Below the pieces are notes generated by a model. The model was not told the DNA's origin and did not search any database. It worked only from the letters and a program-made list of their open reading frames with translations. DNA of 64,000 nt from Xestospongia bergquistia. Lineage: Eukaryota; Porifera; Demospongiae; Haplosclerida; Petrosiidae. Below are positions 1-11,108 of the stretch, one piece after another. The position numbers and the translations under genes are program-made. The stretch lies in contig OZ014423.1 in the NCBI GenBank assembly GCA_963965975.1, positions 3,162,001 through 3,226,000 on the forward strand, given 5' to 3'. The number at the start of each line of letters is the position of its first letter. Positions within the stretch are counted from its first letter, which is position 1.

Positions 1-243
1 CTTCACCATTCCACTGACCTGAGTCAGGTAAATGTGCTTCATTTGGGAGATTTGCTGATCAGAGAGTTTAGCTTTTGTTTGTGTGGATCCTCTTCGTTGT
101 ACAAAACCCATCCGTCGTAAGATGGAAACAGCCCATGGTCGACCAAGCTCAATGTGGCCACCATATTTCGAAAGGGCAGACCTGTTTCTTGGAATTATGA
201 CACCTTCAGCGGCAGCAAGAACCACAGGGACACTTACAGGAGT
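1..243 (-). pseudogene. Pogo/Tigger-like DDE transposase fragment, cut by the window edge
   Basis: Read on the minus strand, positions 243 to 1 are open for about 80 codons without a stop. The reading includes AAAEGVIIPRNR, YGGHIELGRPWAVSILRR and MGFVQRRGSTQTKAKLSD, which resemble the region just before the first catalytic Asp of pogo/Tigger-type transposases, where a tract like RRMGFVKRKGSTKAK is typical. The first catalytic Asp would lie beyond position 1. The similarity stops abruptly near 243, where an unrelated dispersed repeat begins, so this copy is probably truncated. The plus-strand reading frame over the same bases is a shadow. Family placement comes from recalled motif similarity, not a search. 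Confidence 0.6.
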
Positions 244-249
244 GCCAGC

Positions 250-603
250 TTCCTACTACTGGCATCTAAATATTTACTACAGTATGGCATGTAGAATTAT
301 ACTTCAGTATTTTTTACTGGCATCTAAAAATTTACTTCAGTATGGCATCTAGAATTTTTTCATGTCCTGTTTATTGGCTTGGCATCAGGGCTTTTGGTAA
401 GTTTTCATTCATGGTTTGTATCAGCCTGGAGGGTTCGAAAGTTAGTGTTCATTGTACACTAGAATTACAAGTAATAATTGTTATTGGTGCTCTGTTGTAA
501 TAGCTATTTTTCATTTTATACTTGTTCTGTAGTGTAATGATATAATGTTGTAACGGTTGTGTGTTGTATAGTAAGAATAATGTTGGAACAAAACAAATTC
601 TGT
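250..603 (+). repeat. Dispersed repeat, copy A (about 300 bp, matched at 3,063-3,411)
   Basis: This segment closely matches 3,063-3,411 in the same orientation, about 2.8 kb away, with only scattered substitutions and small indels by eye. It starts with short tandem units built on ACTGGCATCTAAAAATTTAC and ends near AACAAAACAAATTCTG. The left boundary abuts the transposase fragment at about 243. No coding potential is convincing. Confidence 0.8.
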
Positions 604-619
604 TACATTTAGTAGGTCT

Positions 620-970
620 ATCAATAAACTAAAAAGAGATGATGTGATAACAATTGTTAATATACCTACTGTAAGTTGAATTATTAAATAGTACAATGTC
701 TACTAAATGAACCTCAATGTTCTATAATAGGATAGAAAGGTTAATGTCACTGGTAATGATGATCTTATGTACATTAACTGATGACTAATGTAAGTTATCT
801 GTTATAATAATATGGACATTTCTTTACTAAACATGTATTTTAATAATTTTTAGATGGACTTTAGTCTATTATATAGGCGTATCATTAACTCTATGCATGA
901 CTAGACTGGACTGGACTGGAGGTGATGCAGTGATGTTCTCTAATAATCACTCTATGTAAGATTGATCTTT
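620..970 (+). repeat. Diverged dispersed repeat, related to 2,240-2,915
   Basis: Blocks here, such as CTACTGTAAGTTGA near 665 and the GACTAGACTGGA to CTCTATGTAAGATTGA segment at about 900-965, recur in diverged form near 2,610-2,670 and 2,800-2,900. They look like older copies of one AT-rich repeat family. No gene is visible between 600 and 1,020. Confidence 0.5.
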
Positions 971-1021
971 ATATACATTTTGTTAAACTTTTCATTCTGT
1001 AGTGACGTTCAAGTTGAGTGT

Positions 1022-1142
1022 ACGAGATGGTGGAGATGATGATGGAAACGATGATTGAGATGGTGATGGAAATGATGATGGAGATGGAGATGGTGGTGAT
1101 GGTGATTGTGAGGATTGAGATGGTGATGGAGATAATGATTGT
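1022..1142 (+). repeat. GATGGA/GATGAT simple-sequence tract
   Basis: About 120 bp of degenerate GAT-rich triplet and hexamer repeats (GATGGA, GATGAT, GGTGAT). It is low complexity with no coding support. Confidence 0.85.
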
Positions 1143-1564
1143 ATATGAATAGTTACACTATATATAGTACAATTATATACTATTTTGGTCTCCTTTAATT
1201 GGTTTATCTACTACTAACACTGTGTGGACATCAATAATTGTTCATGGGTCTGGAAAAATATTCAACATTGCTGGTTGTGGCTCTTTATCTTGTTCTTGAG
1301 GTTGACAGTCTTTGTGTGTTGAGTATGGTGAGGGATCAGTTTGTGGGTTGTGTATATGGACATCATAATGTGATTATAGGGTGGTTGATGAGTCTGGGGT
1401 ATTAATAGGTGGATTTGGACATGGAAGAACTGTTTGTATGTTATTTTGTCAATACTTTCTAATATTGTATCCTCTTCCTTGTCTTGTGGTACCTCACATC
1501 TCATTCATCTTTGTCTTTTGTGTATCTATATATAACATTCCCTGTATAACCTTCTAGGTATTAT

Positions 1565-1740
1565 TGATGTATAACGATGACCCTTTCTCTTGATATTAAA
1601 CCTGATGTCAGACCTTCCATATTTATTTTAATCCCTTTGTGTGTGTCTGTTAGTGTATAATGGTGACCCTTTCTCTTGATATTAAACCTGACGTAAGACC
1701 CTTCCATATTTATTTTAGTCCCTTTATGTGTGTCTGTTAC
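1565..1740 (+). repeat. 88-bp tandem duplication
   Basis: Two adjacent copies of an 88-bp unit. GTATAA followed by GACCCTTTCTCTTGATATTA begins at 1,567 and again at 1,655. The copies differ by a few substitutions and one indel. Confidence 0.8.
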
Positions 1741-1784
1741 TGTGTCATAATGTTCTATAACTTATGTCTGCCTTATTAAGTCCT

Positions 1785-2075
1785 TTTGTGTTGTGTAATC
1801 CTGAATTATTTAACCCCTTGTGTGCGTCATATAATCCTGAATAATTTAACCCCTTCTGTTTTAATTGTTGCCCATTGAGTGTGTTGTGTATTAACCCCTT
1901 GTGTGTGTCGTATAATCTTGAACTATTTAACCCTCCATTTCATAATTGTAACCATTTTGTTGCATATAATCCTGAATAATTTAACCCCTTCTGTTTCGTA
2001 ATTGTTAACCATTGAGTGTGTTGCATATTTACCCCTTATGTGTGCTGTATAAGGCTGAATTATTTAACTCCCTTT
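1785..2075 (+). repeat. Degenerate tandem repeats with TTTAACCCC core
   Basis: At least five diverged copies of a motif like CTGAATAATTTAACCCCTT alternate with GTGTGTCGTATAATCC and CATTGAGTGTGTTG blocks. The spacing is irregular. It is not a telomeric hexamer array. Confidence 0.65.
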
Positions 2076-2239
2076 ATAATTTTTTGTAAATTAATGCTGA
2101 CATCTCATTGTCATTGTATTACTGGTATCTGGCTTGGTTTTGAAGGTTAGGTTTGTGGTGGTCTGGAAGGGTTACATTTTATTAACTGGTGTTTATGAAA
2201 TCTAGGCTCTTCTTCTCTCTATCCCTAATAAGTAACATG

Positions 2240-2915
2240 GACTGTTCTATACTAGAATTATTAAGTAATTTAATATACAACAGACTCTTGTCAATTTATA
2301 ATAATAATTATTGCTCTGTTATAATAAGTATTTTTCATTTTATAGTAGGACTGTTTTCTACTGGAGATGACCATCAACTGATTGAGAGTTATAAACTCAA
2401 CAATTTAAACAATACTTTCTTTTAGGATAGAATAGAATAGGTCTGTTTACTGACTAGTCTATTGGAGATGATTGTCCTACTTCTAGTAAGTTAATAGAAA
2501 CACTTATATTAAATAAATATTTTTACTATTTTTTCTCTTCTATTATAATAGTAATTTATTCTACATCAACATGTGATGATCTGGATATAGTATAGTCCTA
2601 TGATATACTATATATGACTAGACTGGAGATGATGTAGTGAAGTTCTCTAATAACTACTCTATGTAAGATTGAAAATCAAACTGCCTATTTTTATTTTCTA
2701 GTTGTTTTTATTCTCTAGTTGCTTATACTATGTTATAAGTACAATCACTTTTGTCACTCTAATAGGTTTATGATCTAGTCTACATTTTCTTATGACTACT
2801 GTAAGTTGACCTTTTAAATAGTAGAATTTTCTACTGAATGAACTATTTCATAGGATGGACAGGTTTAATGATCACTGGTAGTGATGATCTGATGTACCAG
2901 ATGACAAACGTTAAG
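2240..2915 (+). repeat. Diverged dispersed repeat copies
   Basis: This stretch contains diverged matches to 440-530 (the GCTCTGTTRTAATA to TTTTTCATTTTATA block), to 890-970 and to 655-790. The remainder up to about 3,000 is AT-rich with no supported gene. Confidence 0.45.
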
Positions 2916-3062
2916 TATTACTATTGTTTTTCATGCGGATAAAGAGCTGTAAATCTACTAATTCATCTTATCCTTTGAGTTAATGTCTTTAGCCAAAGAA
3001 TTTGTTTAAAGCTTTCGTTATTATCCAGAAAGATCAGAATTGTTTTATTACTAGAATTACTT

Positions 3063-3411
3063 TATTACTGGCATCTAAAAATTTACTACAGTATTTTTAC
3101 TGGCATGTAGAATTTTACTTCAGTATTTTTTACTGGCATCTAAAAATTTACTTCAGTATGGCATCTAGAATTTTTCATGTCCTGTTCATTGGCATCAGGG
3201 CTTTTGGTAAGTTTCATTCATGGTTTGTATCAGCCTGGAGGGTTTGAAAGTTAATGTTTATTGTACACTAGAATTACAAGTAATAATTGTTATTGGTGCT
3301 CTGTTGTAATAGCTATTTTTCATTTTATACTTGTTCTGTAGTGTAATGATATAATGTTGTAATGGTTGTGTGTTGTATAGTAAGAATAATGTTAGAACAA
3401 AACAAATTCTG
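3063..3411 (+). repeat. Dispersed repeat, copy B
   Basis: Second copy of the repeat at 250-603, same orientation. Its right end (about 3,411) lies only about 20 bp before the first recognisable reductase exon, whereas copy A is followed by unrelated sequence. The repeat edge may therefore mark where the pseudogene copy was truncated. Confidence 0.8.
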
Positions 3412-3428
3412 CAAATAACTCATTCTAG

Positions 3429-5717
3429 TAGATTTACGATCTTTCTAAAGCAACTTCGCTAGCACAGTTTGCCTCTGGGTCTACTAACAGAGTCAGTCAC
3501 ATCTTCATAAATATGCAGTTTATGTATTATTTTCCACCTATATCTGTGATATAGAACTACATATTCGGTATGAACCATGTACTGCAGTTTGTTGCAATGG
3601 GATAAGCTGTTAGTGTTGTTGATCTTATTAAATATAATTATAAGAATGGAGCTCCATTCATATATAATGATTAATTTTTCTTTACATTGTAGTTACATAA
3701 TATTACTCTCTCCCTAAAGCTGTTTTATTATGTTATTAGGGTGAGATACAACTAACTATTGGTAATGGAATGGCAATATTGGGCTCCACATTATCATTGG
3801 ATACTTTAATAGAAGTTCTTCTTATCAGTATTGGAACAATATCTGGTAATCGCACTTCTTCCCATAAGATGTATTATCAGGTGTTCATGCTACTTTGTGT
3901 GCTTGTCACTTCTTGCTAACTACATTGTGTTTATGACCTTCTTTCTAGCATCCCTAGCTCTCATACTGGAGGTTAACTTAGCTTACTTCATCTATTTCTG
4001 ATACTTTATTATATATATTAGGTATGACCTCCAATGTAATTTGGCACATTGATTGACTGGCAAGAGAGATGACACAAGAGGAGGATAAGAAAAAGCCACA
4101 GTAGTGTAACGTGTTGAAGTTATAATGGTACTTAGTCTTGTTGTAATCCATGTTCATAGTAGATTCCTCTCTCAAGTTACTGGCCTCTCTCATTTTCTTC
4201 ATCATCAACTACCTCACCAGCTTTGTTAGAAACAACTGGAAATGACCAAGGTTATGAACAAGTTTCATTGCAATAATATATTTGGTGGAAAACATTGAAT
4301 CCCTCTGTTGACCAGTTGGTTATAGTTAGTTTAGCAATCCTGTTGCTGCTCAAATACATATTCTACGATAAACCTGTTACCAATTCAATGTCTAATGACA
4401 AACCTGTCTCTTCTGTCACTCCACAAATATCTACTGAGAATCCTTTCAGTGATAAAGACATAACTGCTGCTTATTTTCATAAAAGAAGAATATCCATCAA
4501 TTCTGTATCAGCTGTTATTTTACAAATTATTATGAACAAAATGATTAAAAAAATAGAAAGGACTTGCTGCAAAGATTCTTCACCTGATGATGTCAAACAA
4601 AATAATTTTCAGAGTGAATTAGATTCTGGGAACAAGGAGAGGTTGTAGACTAATCAAGAGTTTGTTCCATGTTGATGAAACCAAGTTACAATTATAGACA
4701 TTAGTATATACTCAATTCAATATGCTATTTCTGTAGGATGGCCCTTCTTTGTTAAAGGATGAAGTTAGCTAGCTGAGGTGTTCAATTCTACCAGTAAATA
4801 TGCTTAATTTAAAGTCTGTCCACACTGCTGTTGCCAGAAGATTAATAAATGTTATGTTCTGTGCTGATACTGGAGATGCTATGGGAATGAATATGTTGTC
4901 AAAGGTAAACATTTAATGTACTATGCCTGCAATTTTTTTTTTAATTTTAGTTGCTTATCAATTTTGATAATTATTGTTTAGGGTGTTGAGAATTCCTTGA
5001 GGTTTCTTCAGAAGCAGTTTCCAGAGTTAGAAGTAATTAGTCTTAGTGGTAATTAAGACAAGAAACCTTCTGCTGTTAATTGGATAGAAGGTCGTGTTGT
5101 GTGTGATGCAACAATACCTGCTCAAGTAGTTGAAAATGTATGTTAATTTTAACGTATGCAATAACTCTATTCTTGGGACATCAGGTTCTCAAAACTTCAA
5201 GAGATGCTCTCGTTGATGTTAATATCAATAAGAACCTTGTGGGGTCAGCAATGGCATGCTCAATTGGTGGTTTCAACGCACATGCTGCCAACATAGTTAC
5301 TGCTACTTTATTGCAACTGGTCAAGTAAGGTTGTTCACTTAGCTTTTGTTTGTATGAAGACTTGTGTGATATATTGTTGGGACCCTGCTCAAGTAGTTGG
5401 TAGCTCCAATTGTATCACACTTATGGAGAGAGGAGGACTTTATAATAAAGATTTATATATTAGCTGTACTACGCCATCATTGCAAGTAGGAACTGTAGGA
5501 GGAGGTACAAGTAAGCTTATGACAAAAACACCTCACTCAAATAAGACACTTTTTGTGTGTTAGATCTTAGGTATTCATGGCCCATCCCTCAAAGGATAAC
5601 CAGGTGACAATGCAGGACGAATTAGCTCGTATCATTTGTGGGACAGTGTTGTCTGGTGAACTCTTTCTTGTTTCTGCTCTTGCTGCATGTCACTTAGTTA
5701 AAAGTCATTTAACTTAA
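3429..5717 (+). pseudogene. HMGCR: HMG-CoA reductase pseudogene, introns retained
   Basis: HMG-CoA reductase makes mevalonate from HMG-CoA using NADPH and is anchored in the ER membrane. Recognisable exons in order: DLSKATSLAQFASG (3,438-3,491); sterol-sensing membrane segment GMAILGSTLSLDTLIEVLL (3,740-3,845); LLANYIVFMTFFLASLALIL (about 3,900-3,960); last membrane helix LAILLLLKYIF plus linker (about 4,293-4,648); TGDAMGMNMLSK (4,737-4,904); DKKPSAVNWIEGR with the catalytic Lys (4,982-5,137); [12 protein letters not shown] and [13 protein letters not shown] (5,185-5,324); [11 protein letters not shown] and [12 protein letters not shown] (5,381-5,510); C-terminus HLVKSHLT before TAA (5,564-5,717). 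Introns have GT-AG ends and mostly span 45-80 bp. It is broken: TAG near 4,770, TAA after SGN near 5,057, a 1-nt frameshift near 5,313, expected acceptor AG at 5,379-5,380 reads GG, and a stop plus frameshift near 5,605-5,625. The exons carrying ENVIGYMPIPVG and TTEGCLVAS (catalytic Glu) are absent. Retained introns mean DNA-level duplication, not retroposition. Confidence 0.92.
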
Positions 5718-5774
5718 ACAGGTAAAGCATGTTTATAGCTATTATGTCATTGTATCTCCATCTCTTGTTCATAG

Positions 5775-5877
5775 ATCACGTCTTGCTCTTTCAACAATAG
5801 AAGATAATGAAAAGTAATTGTTAATATCACGTCTTGCTCTTTCAACAATAGAAGATAATGAAAAGTAATTGTTAATA
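5775..5877 (+). repeat. 51-bp tandem duplication
   Basis: ATCACGTCTTGCTCTTTCAA and the following 31 bases occur twice back to back (starts 5,775 and 5,826), essentially identical. It lies just downstream of the reductase pseudogene. Confidence 0.9.
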
Positions 5878-6014
5878 TGATAAATGATGTCTGCATTGTA
5901 CTATTTTATTTATAACTTTAAATTTTCTCTCATGATTCTGTTTTTAATAATACATAAACCAATTACTTCTAGATATCAGGTGTAACATTTAAAAGTCACA
6001 TAACATAATAGATG

Positions 6015-7560
6015 CTAATAAAATATTCTGTAAAAACTAAAGTGAATACTGCACAACATATTTATACAAATTACGTCTTTATTGTAATAGCAGGCAACTA
6101 TACTAATTAAACATCCAGTCATTAATGCTATCAAAAGTATGCAAACAAAACCAAAAACAGCACTCGATGCTATCACTATAAAATCAACAGATAACAAAAT
6201 GATACAGTTATTAAGCAATCTAACCTTGTGTTTCATTTTGAACAGAGAGAATAGATGGAGATATAGGTGTAACAAGTCCACAATACTCAACTAAAGATCT
6301 TCAGTCAGGTTGCTTAATTCTCTATACAATAATACTAATATGTGAGTTTAGTTAGTATTACAGTGATATATAGGGATAATGACATAATAATAGAAACATT
6401 ATAGACTTACCAGTTCACTACAAAAATAATTATAAAAAAGATAAATCTAGTGCATACTTTTGTATTTCATCTAAGGAACAAAGATTATAACAATTAGGAT
6501 GTGAAGTAATTAATGAAAATTATCATTCCATGTTTCATTGTGATAGAGAAATTTCACATAATAGTGACTATAATAATACTCCGTGAAATGATAAAAGCAT
6601 GCAAACTGTTTACATACCCATTGTTATAGTACAATTCAATGACAAATGCTGCAGTGTAGGATGGTTGAATACCATCAAATGTACTTAAAAATGCTGATAC
6701 TGTTGTATCATGCTGAAAACAATGTCAGATTAGTTACAGCAGAATACAAGGCCAATTTTAGATCTCTCACACTGTCACTGTTAATAGCTTTTATTTCCAT
6801 ATCAGACAATACTTTATCAGTCCATAAACCTACGACATCAGTCACATCATATAAATTACACTCCAACCAAAATAGTTATCACCTCCCATTATTTGGTTTT
6901 TGGTGAAGGTGTCAGAGAATAAACTTAATGAAAAGTTAGTATAGGCTTAGAGACATTAACAAATCTACTGACAACCAAGGTGGCATTGTCAGATTATAAA
7001 TATACTAAAAAACAAAGTATCTATATAATTACAATTGCAATGAGTTTAACATTCACCTCTATAAATAAGGCATCTCTAATACTCCAGGCATTCAAAGTGT
7101 CAATCTTTTTCCCAGTGTACTATCCAAGCTCTTCATACAATGCTAAATAAATCTAATCACTTAAATTGTCAATAAATGTGATAGTTTACTTGATGTTGTT
7201 GCTCCATTTCTTTGTATTTTGTAGTGTTTTTATCATTATCTCGTAATTTTGTATACTCAGGACAATATGTAGAGTATGCCTTTAAAAACTGCAATAAAAT
7301 AGCTTAGTTGTAACAAAAAAAATAATACAACAATACAGAAAAATGCATGGAATACAGGAATGGAACTTTGTAGCCATGTTGTAAGAGCTATGAATATTCT
7401 ATTTAATGTTTCATTAATTAGATGCAAGAACTTTCACGAATGCTTGGCTATGTGTGAGGGCTGTCACTATGGAATTTATAACATGACAGTCTTATATACC
7501 ACATACTTGTCCTTTCTGAGAAGTTGTTTGTTGAAGTAAATGAGCTGTCAACTCCATAGT
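6015..7560 (-). pseudogene. Lysosomal/histidine acid phosphatase gene, C-terminal half
   Basis: Histidine acid phosphatases of the lysosomal (ACP2-like) type hydrolyse phosphomonoesters and are made as type I membrane proteins. Minus-strand exons with consistent phases and GT-AG introns: TMELTAHLLQQTT (7,560-7,507, tentative); WLQSSIPVF (7,387-7,356, tentative); YCPEYTKLRDNDKNTTKY (7,288-7,190); YTGKKIDTLNAWSIRDALF (7,119-7,057); VVGLWTDKVLSDMEI to ALYSA (6,860-6,738); HDTTVSAFLSTFDG, the catalytic His-Asp motif (6,712-6,618); GHYYVKFLYHNETW and a PNCYNLCSLDE segment (6,567-6,458); a 7-nt microexon (6,417-6,411); YCGLVTPISP (6,285-6,225); and a transmembrane exon, FGFVCILLIALMTGCLISIV, with a short tail ending in TAG (6,175-6,015). 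AATAAA on this strand lies at 5,910-5,905. One 1-nt frameshift separates the W and PNC halves of the 6,567-6,458 exon. The N-terminal RHG catalytic exon was not found up to about 8.9 kb. It is a decayed or partial gene; a sequencing error at the frameshift could make the shown half functional. Confidence 0.75.
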
Positions 7561-7589
7561 ATTAGTAATCAGATTATCATATATTGTTA

Positions 7590-8945
7590 ATACATTTCAA
7601 TGCAGTATATAATGCCCAATGCAATCTATAATACCTAGTGACAAATGGTTTAAAACAAGCAATCAATTTTATCAGTAATGCATACAGTATTTCAGTATGA
7701 AATCAGTATCTTCTAAAACAGTTTATAGGATGATTTTTTAAGATTATAATCTTGTCTTACAGTCTATAACTAATTTTATATTGTCAACAGAAAACATTAA
7801 ATTAACCTTAAACCAACCTTGACTCAGTAATAGCATTAATATATTCATCAAAGTGGACTTAGTAGGGGTTGATGTCATTTGGGAGGCTTAAAATTAGCCA
7901 TCATAATGGAAACTTTATACACATCACATTTATTTTAATAAATTTGCCAATTATAAATATAAAGGTTTCATGACATTAGCTTTGGTTTATGGTATGAGAC
8001 TTTTTATTCAGAAATATACTTCCCATATGATTTGTTTATGAAAATTAAATTGTTAATTGTTATAAAAACATTAATTCTAAATTCATATTTTTTTACATCC
8101 CACATCATTTTCTGATCTAAAAGGAAGGCAATTGGTATTAATTGCATTATGTGGAACATAAAGAGGATGCTTACACCAAATACTGAATATAGATTTAACA
8201 TCCACCGAACAGAAAAGTAAACTACACCTTATCATCTTCTTTTAGTACAGTATGGACAGGAATAGGCTACCAGTATAAATCAGTCTTAAATTTCTACAAT
8301 AGAATTACTTATTATGGATGTTAAAATAAAATTGTATACTTGTGATTTATCAGGTGGGTACAATCCAGCTAGCAGACTCCCTGCACTCATTAACGTTCTA
8401 TCTAAATCTGTGCTCCGGATATATACCTTAATGTATAATTTTATGCTTGAAAAAATCCCTCATAAACTAAATTCACCTGGTTTCTGGATTAAGTTTTATA
8501 CATGTAACCAAATTTAATGTATTTCGACCTCAATATAAGTCTAAGATTATAAGCTTCTTTCATTTCAAGCTATGAAATATGAGAATAGACAGACTGCAAT
8601 GTATTCAACTTAAAGTTGTTAGTTGCCCAACCCTTGAGGCCATGCATCTTCCTGTTATGGGTCATTAGGATAAGTTTCAACAGGGTTTCGATCACCATGT
8701 CGGAATACCTAATTTGAGACAAAGACTTTTGAAATGAAATTCATAAACATTGCATAAATTAATTGACATGTATACTACTTCACACTCTTCTCTCAAAGGC
8801 AGTCATGAGACTAAGAATAACCTGGGATGGAGATATATTTATTATTGACGACATAGTCAAAGATCCCTTAATAAGACATCTTCCATGTTCATACCCTAGA
8901 CATCTACTTATATCATGGTAATTCACAAAATATATTAATTGGCAT
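7590..8945. other. AT-rich stretch with no supported gene
   Basis: I see no exon with both a conserved protein motif and usable splice sites here. A short plus-strand reading near 8,620-8,720 (PNLRQRLLK) is not attributable to a family. Confidence 0.4.
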
Positions 8946-8949
8946 AGAT

Positions 8950-9809
8950 ATTGATAAGACTGCTTCTGATACTGTTAAAAACTCAAGTGAGATGTCCCAA
9001 GTGCTCACACCAGCTGTCACTGAAAATCACTACATCATCCAAGTAGACTGCTGCAAATTATTCCATACCATGTGTATTGTAAAAAGTTATCCATTAATAG
9101 TTGAAATGTTGCCAGAGCACCTTGGATACCAAATAGCCTAACATTGAACTGAAATAGCCCGAAGGGCGTCACAAATACTGTCTTGGGTCAGCCATCCTTG
9201 GAAACTGGAACCTACCAATAACCACGAGTAAGGTCCAATACTGAGATGAATTTGGCTTTGTCAACTTGGTTGATCAGCTCGTCCACTCTGGGCATTGGAT
9301 ATGCATCACCTCCAAGAGTCTGTTCAAACGCTGGTAATCAACACACAGCTGTAATGATCTGTCCTTCTTCTTTAACAGTGCCACTGAAGCACTCCAAGCA
9401 ATTTCTGGTGGAGCATTTGATCCAACTCTTGTTTCACAGTGTCTATATAGGAGTGTGGTAGGCAATAAGCCGGCAGTCGTACTGGATAAGCATGTCTAGT
9501 GAGAACATGGTGTTCCACCAAATCTGTACGATCAGGAGTATTACTAATCACATCACTAAATCCCTTTAACAACTTCATCAGGTCCTCCTGTTGGAATTGG
9601 ATGAGATTATTTCCAAAAATTGGTTGACCTTTCGACTGTGTTTTACTACTCTCTGTCCAGGTAGGTTTGTCCTGCTCCCCGTCCAATACTTCTGAACTAT
9701 ATAGAGCACTGCTTGATGGGGCATACCATTCACATAACATGTTGACATGGAACAATTGTTTCCTTTTCCTGTGATCACGCATGTCCACAATATAATTGAC
9801 TTCTCCCAT
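8950..9809 (-). pseudogene. Integrase C-terminus continuing into reverse transcriptase
   Basis: The frame 9,809-9,372 starts with the end of the integrase C-terminal domain (VNYIVDMRDHRKRKQLFHVN) and continues into the N-terminal part of a gypsy reverse transcriptase (HHVLTRHAYPVRLPAYCLP). Overlapping frames then give KKKDRSLQLCVDYQRLN (about 9,375-9,325), LDLTRGYW (about 9,240-9,215), and the polymerase motif YLDD at 9,045-9,034. Similarity ends near 8,950. Stops and frame changes are frequent, and RNase H is missing. Confidence 0.75.
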
Positions 9810-9832
9810 GCGTTAGTTAAACGCATGGGAGA
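9801..9832. repeat. 14-bp-arm hairpin inside the retroelement
   Basis: TTCTCCCATGCGTT (9,801-9,814) and its exact reverse complement (9,819-9,832) flank a 4-nt loop. It sits at the start of the integrase C-terminal/RT frame and is not expected in the protein, so it is probably a fold-back duplication. Confidence 0.85.
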
Positions 9833-11060
9833 AAGCAATTATCTCATATGGCCCTTGCCATTGAGCAAGCAGTTTACTACTGGATGTGTGAAGAAGCACT
9901 AGCACTTGCTGTCCTGGCTTAAACTCATAACTACGGCATTGCGGTTATACCATTTACATTGTCACTCCTGGGCATTAGATAAATTACTCTTCACCAGCTC
10001 TGTCATTTTTGCTAGCTTGTCAGAAATTGAGAGGATATGAGATACCACACTATGTTCTCCAGGCCCTCCAGCTTCCCAGGTATTCTTCAGCACATCCAAA
10101 GGACCATTCACAGCTCTCCCATACAAAAGTTCAAAAGGAGAGAACCCTGTGGATGCCTGAGGCACCTCCTGATAAGCAAACAAGAGATTGGGCAAAATTT
10201 TGTCACAGTCCTTGCCTTCACTTATTGCCGTATTCTTTAACATGGACTTTAGTGTTTGATTAAAACAATGCACGAGTCTGTCCGCTTGAGGATGGTAGGG
10301 GCTTGTTTGTAACTGATGGATGTAAAGCATTTTGTATAATTCTGATAGGAGTAGATGTAAAGTTATCCTCTTGGTCTGCGAGAATGTCATATGGGATGCC
10401 CACATTAGCAAAAATGAGGACTAGTTCCTCAGCAATGTTTTCAGTATCAATTGAGCATAAGGCAACAGCCTCAGGATACCAAGTTGCATTGTCACACAAG
10501 ACAGGAATGTATGATTTTCCTGACCGACTGTGAGAGAGAGGTCCGACAATATCCATAGCAACTCTCTTAAATGGAGTATCAATAATAGAGAGGGAATGAG
10601 TGGTGCTGGTTGCATAGGATGTTGAGCAACCTTCTGGCATGATCCACAAGTCCAGCAGTACTCTGCCACATCTCTGTATATAGTTGGCCAATAGAACTGC
10701 TGTAAGATACATTGAGTCATCTTGTCTCAGCCCAAATGACCAGCAAGAGCAATGGAATGTGCCAGACTTATAACTCTGTCATGACATTCCTTTGGAAGCA
10801 CGAGTTGTTCTACAGCTATGTCTTCACCATCTCTACAAGATGGCATCCAATATCTTTACAGTAGACCATCTTTCAAGTAGAATCGCATTCCACTACCAGT
10901 TGTACGATCTGCATAAGCTTTATTCCTGACTGATTCCAATGATGGGTCGGTCTTTTGTAGCATCTTCAATACTTCTGAGTCAATCCTTCGAATATGGTTG
11001 TCATCTGATCCTCCACTTCTGTTGTGCTGTTTCTTGTTTCCTCTCTTCTGTTTCTGCTTA
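9830..11060 (-). pseudogene. Integrase of the gypsy-like element
   Basis: The minus strand shows the N-terminal zinc-binding region (HDRVISLAHS near 10,780, then CWTCGSCQK near 10,640), the catalytic core with the first Asp in VAMDIVGPL (about 10,552), the second in ILADQEDNF (about 10,370) and the YHPQ motif (about 10,295). The position of the catalytic Glu (normally LVERFNQ) reads LVHCFNQ, so the D,D,E triad is lost. FELLYGR follows near 10,110. Several frames are needed to follow the protein. It follows the protease directly and precedes reverse transcriptase. Confidence 0.8.
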
Positions 11061-11108
11061 ATCTTCTCTTCTCTTGAGATTTCCCAAACAAGTCATCATC
11101 TATCATCA

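Noticed and set aside
83-352. Plus-strand 89-codon frame at the left edge
   Set aside because: It is the antisense of the transposase fragment and starts at a non-ATG codon; its second half is dispersed repeat.
1785-2075. Telomere-like TTTAACCCC motifs
   Set aside because: The motifs are spaced tens of bases apart within longer diverged units and never form a short tandem telomeric array.
7115-7145. Acceptor at 7,143 for the YTGKK exon, giving an in-frame TAG
   Set aside because: An alternative acceptor ending at 7,120 removes the stop and keeps phase 0 with both neighbours, so the TAG is not counted as a lesion.
7190-7288. RhoGEF (DH) domain exon suggested by FLKAYSTYCPEY
   Set aside because: The neighbouring exons give TG...W..RDALF and HDTT, which fit histidine acid phosphatase in order and not a DH domain.
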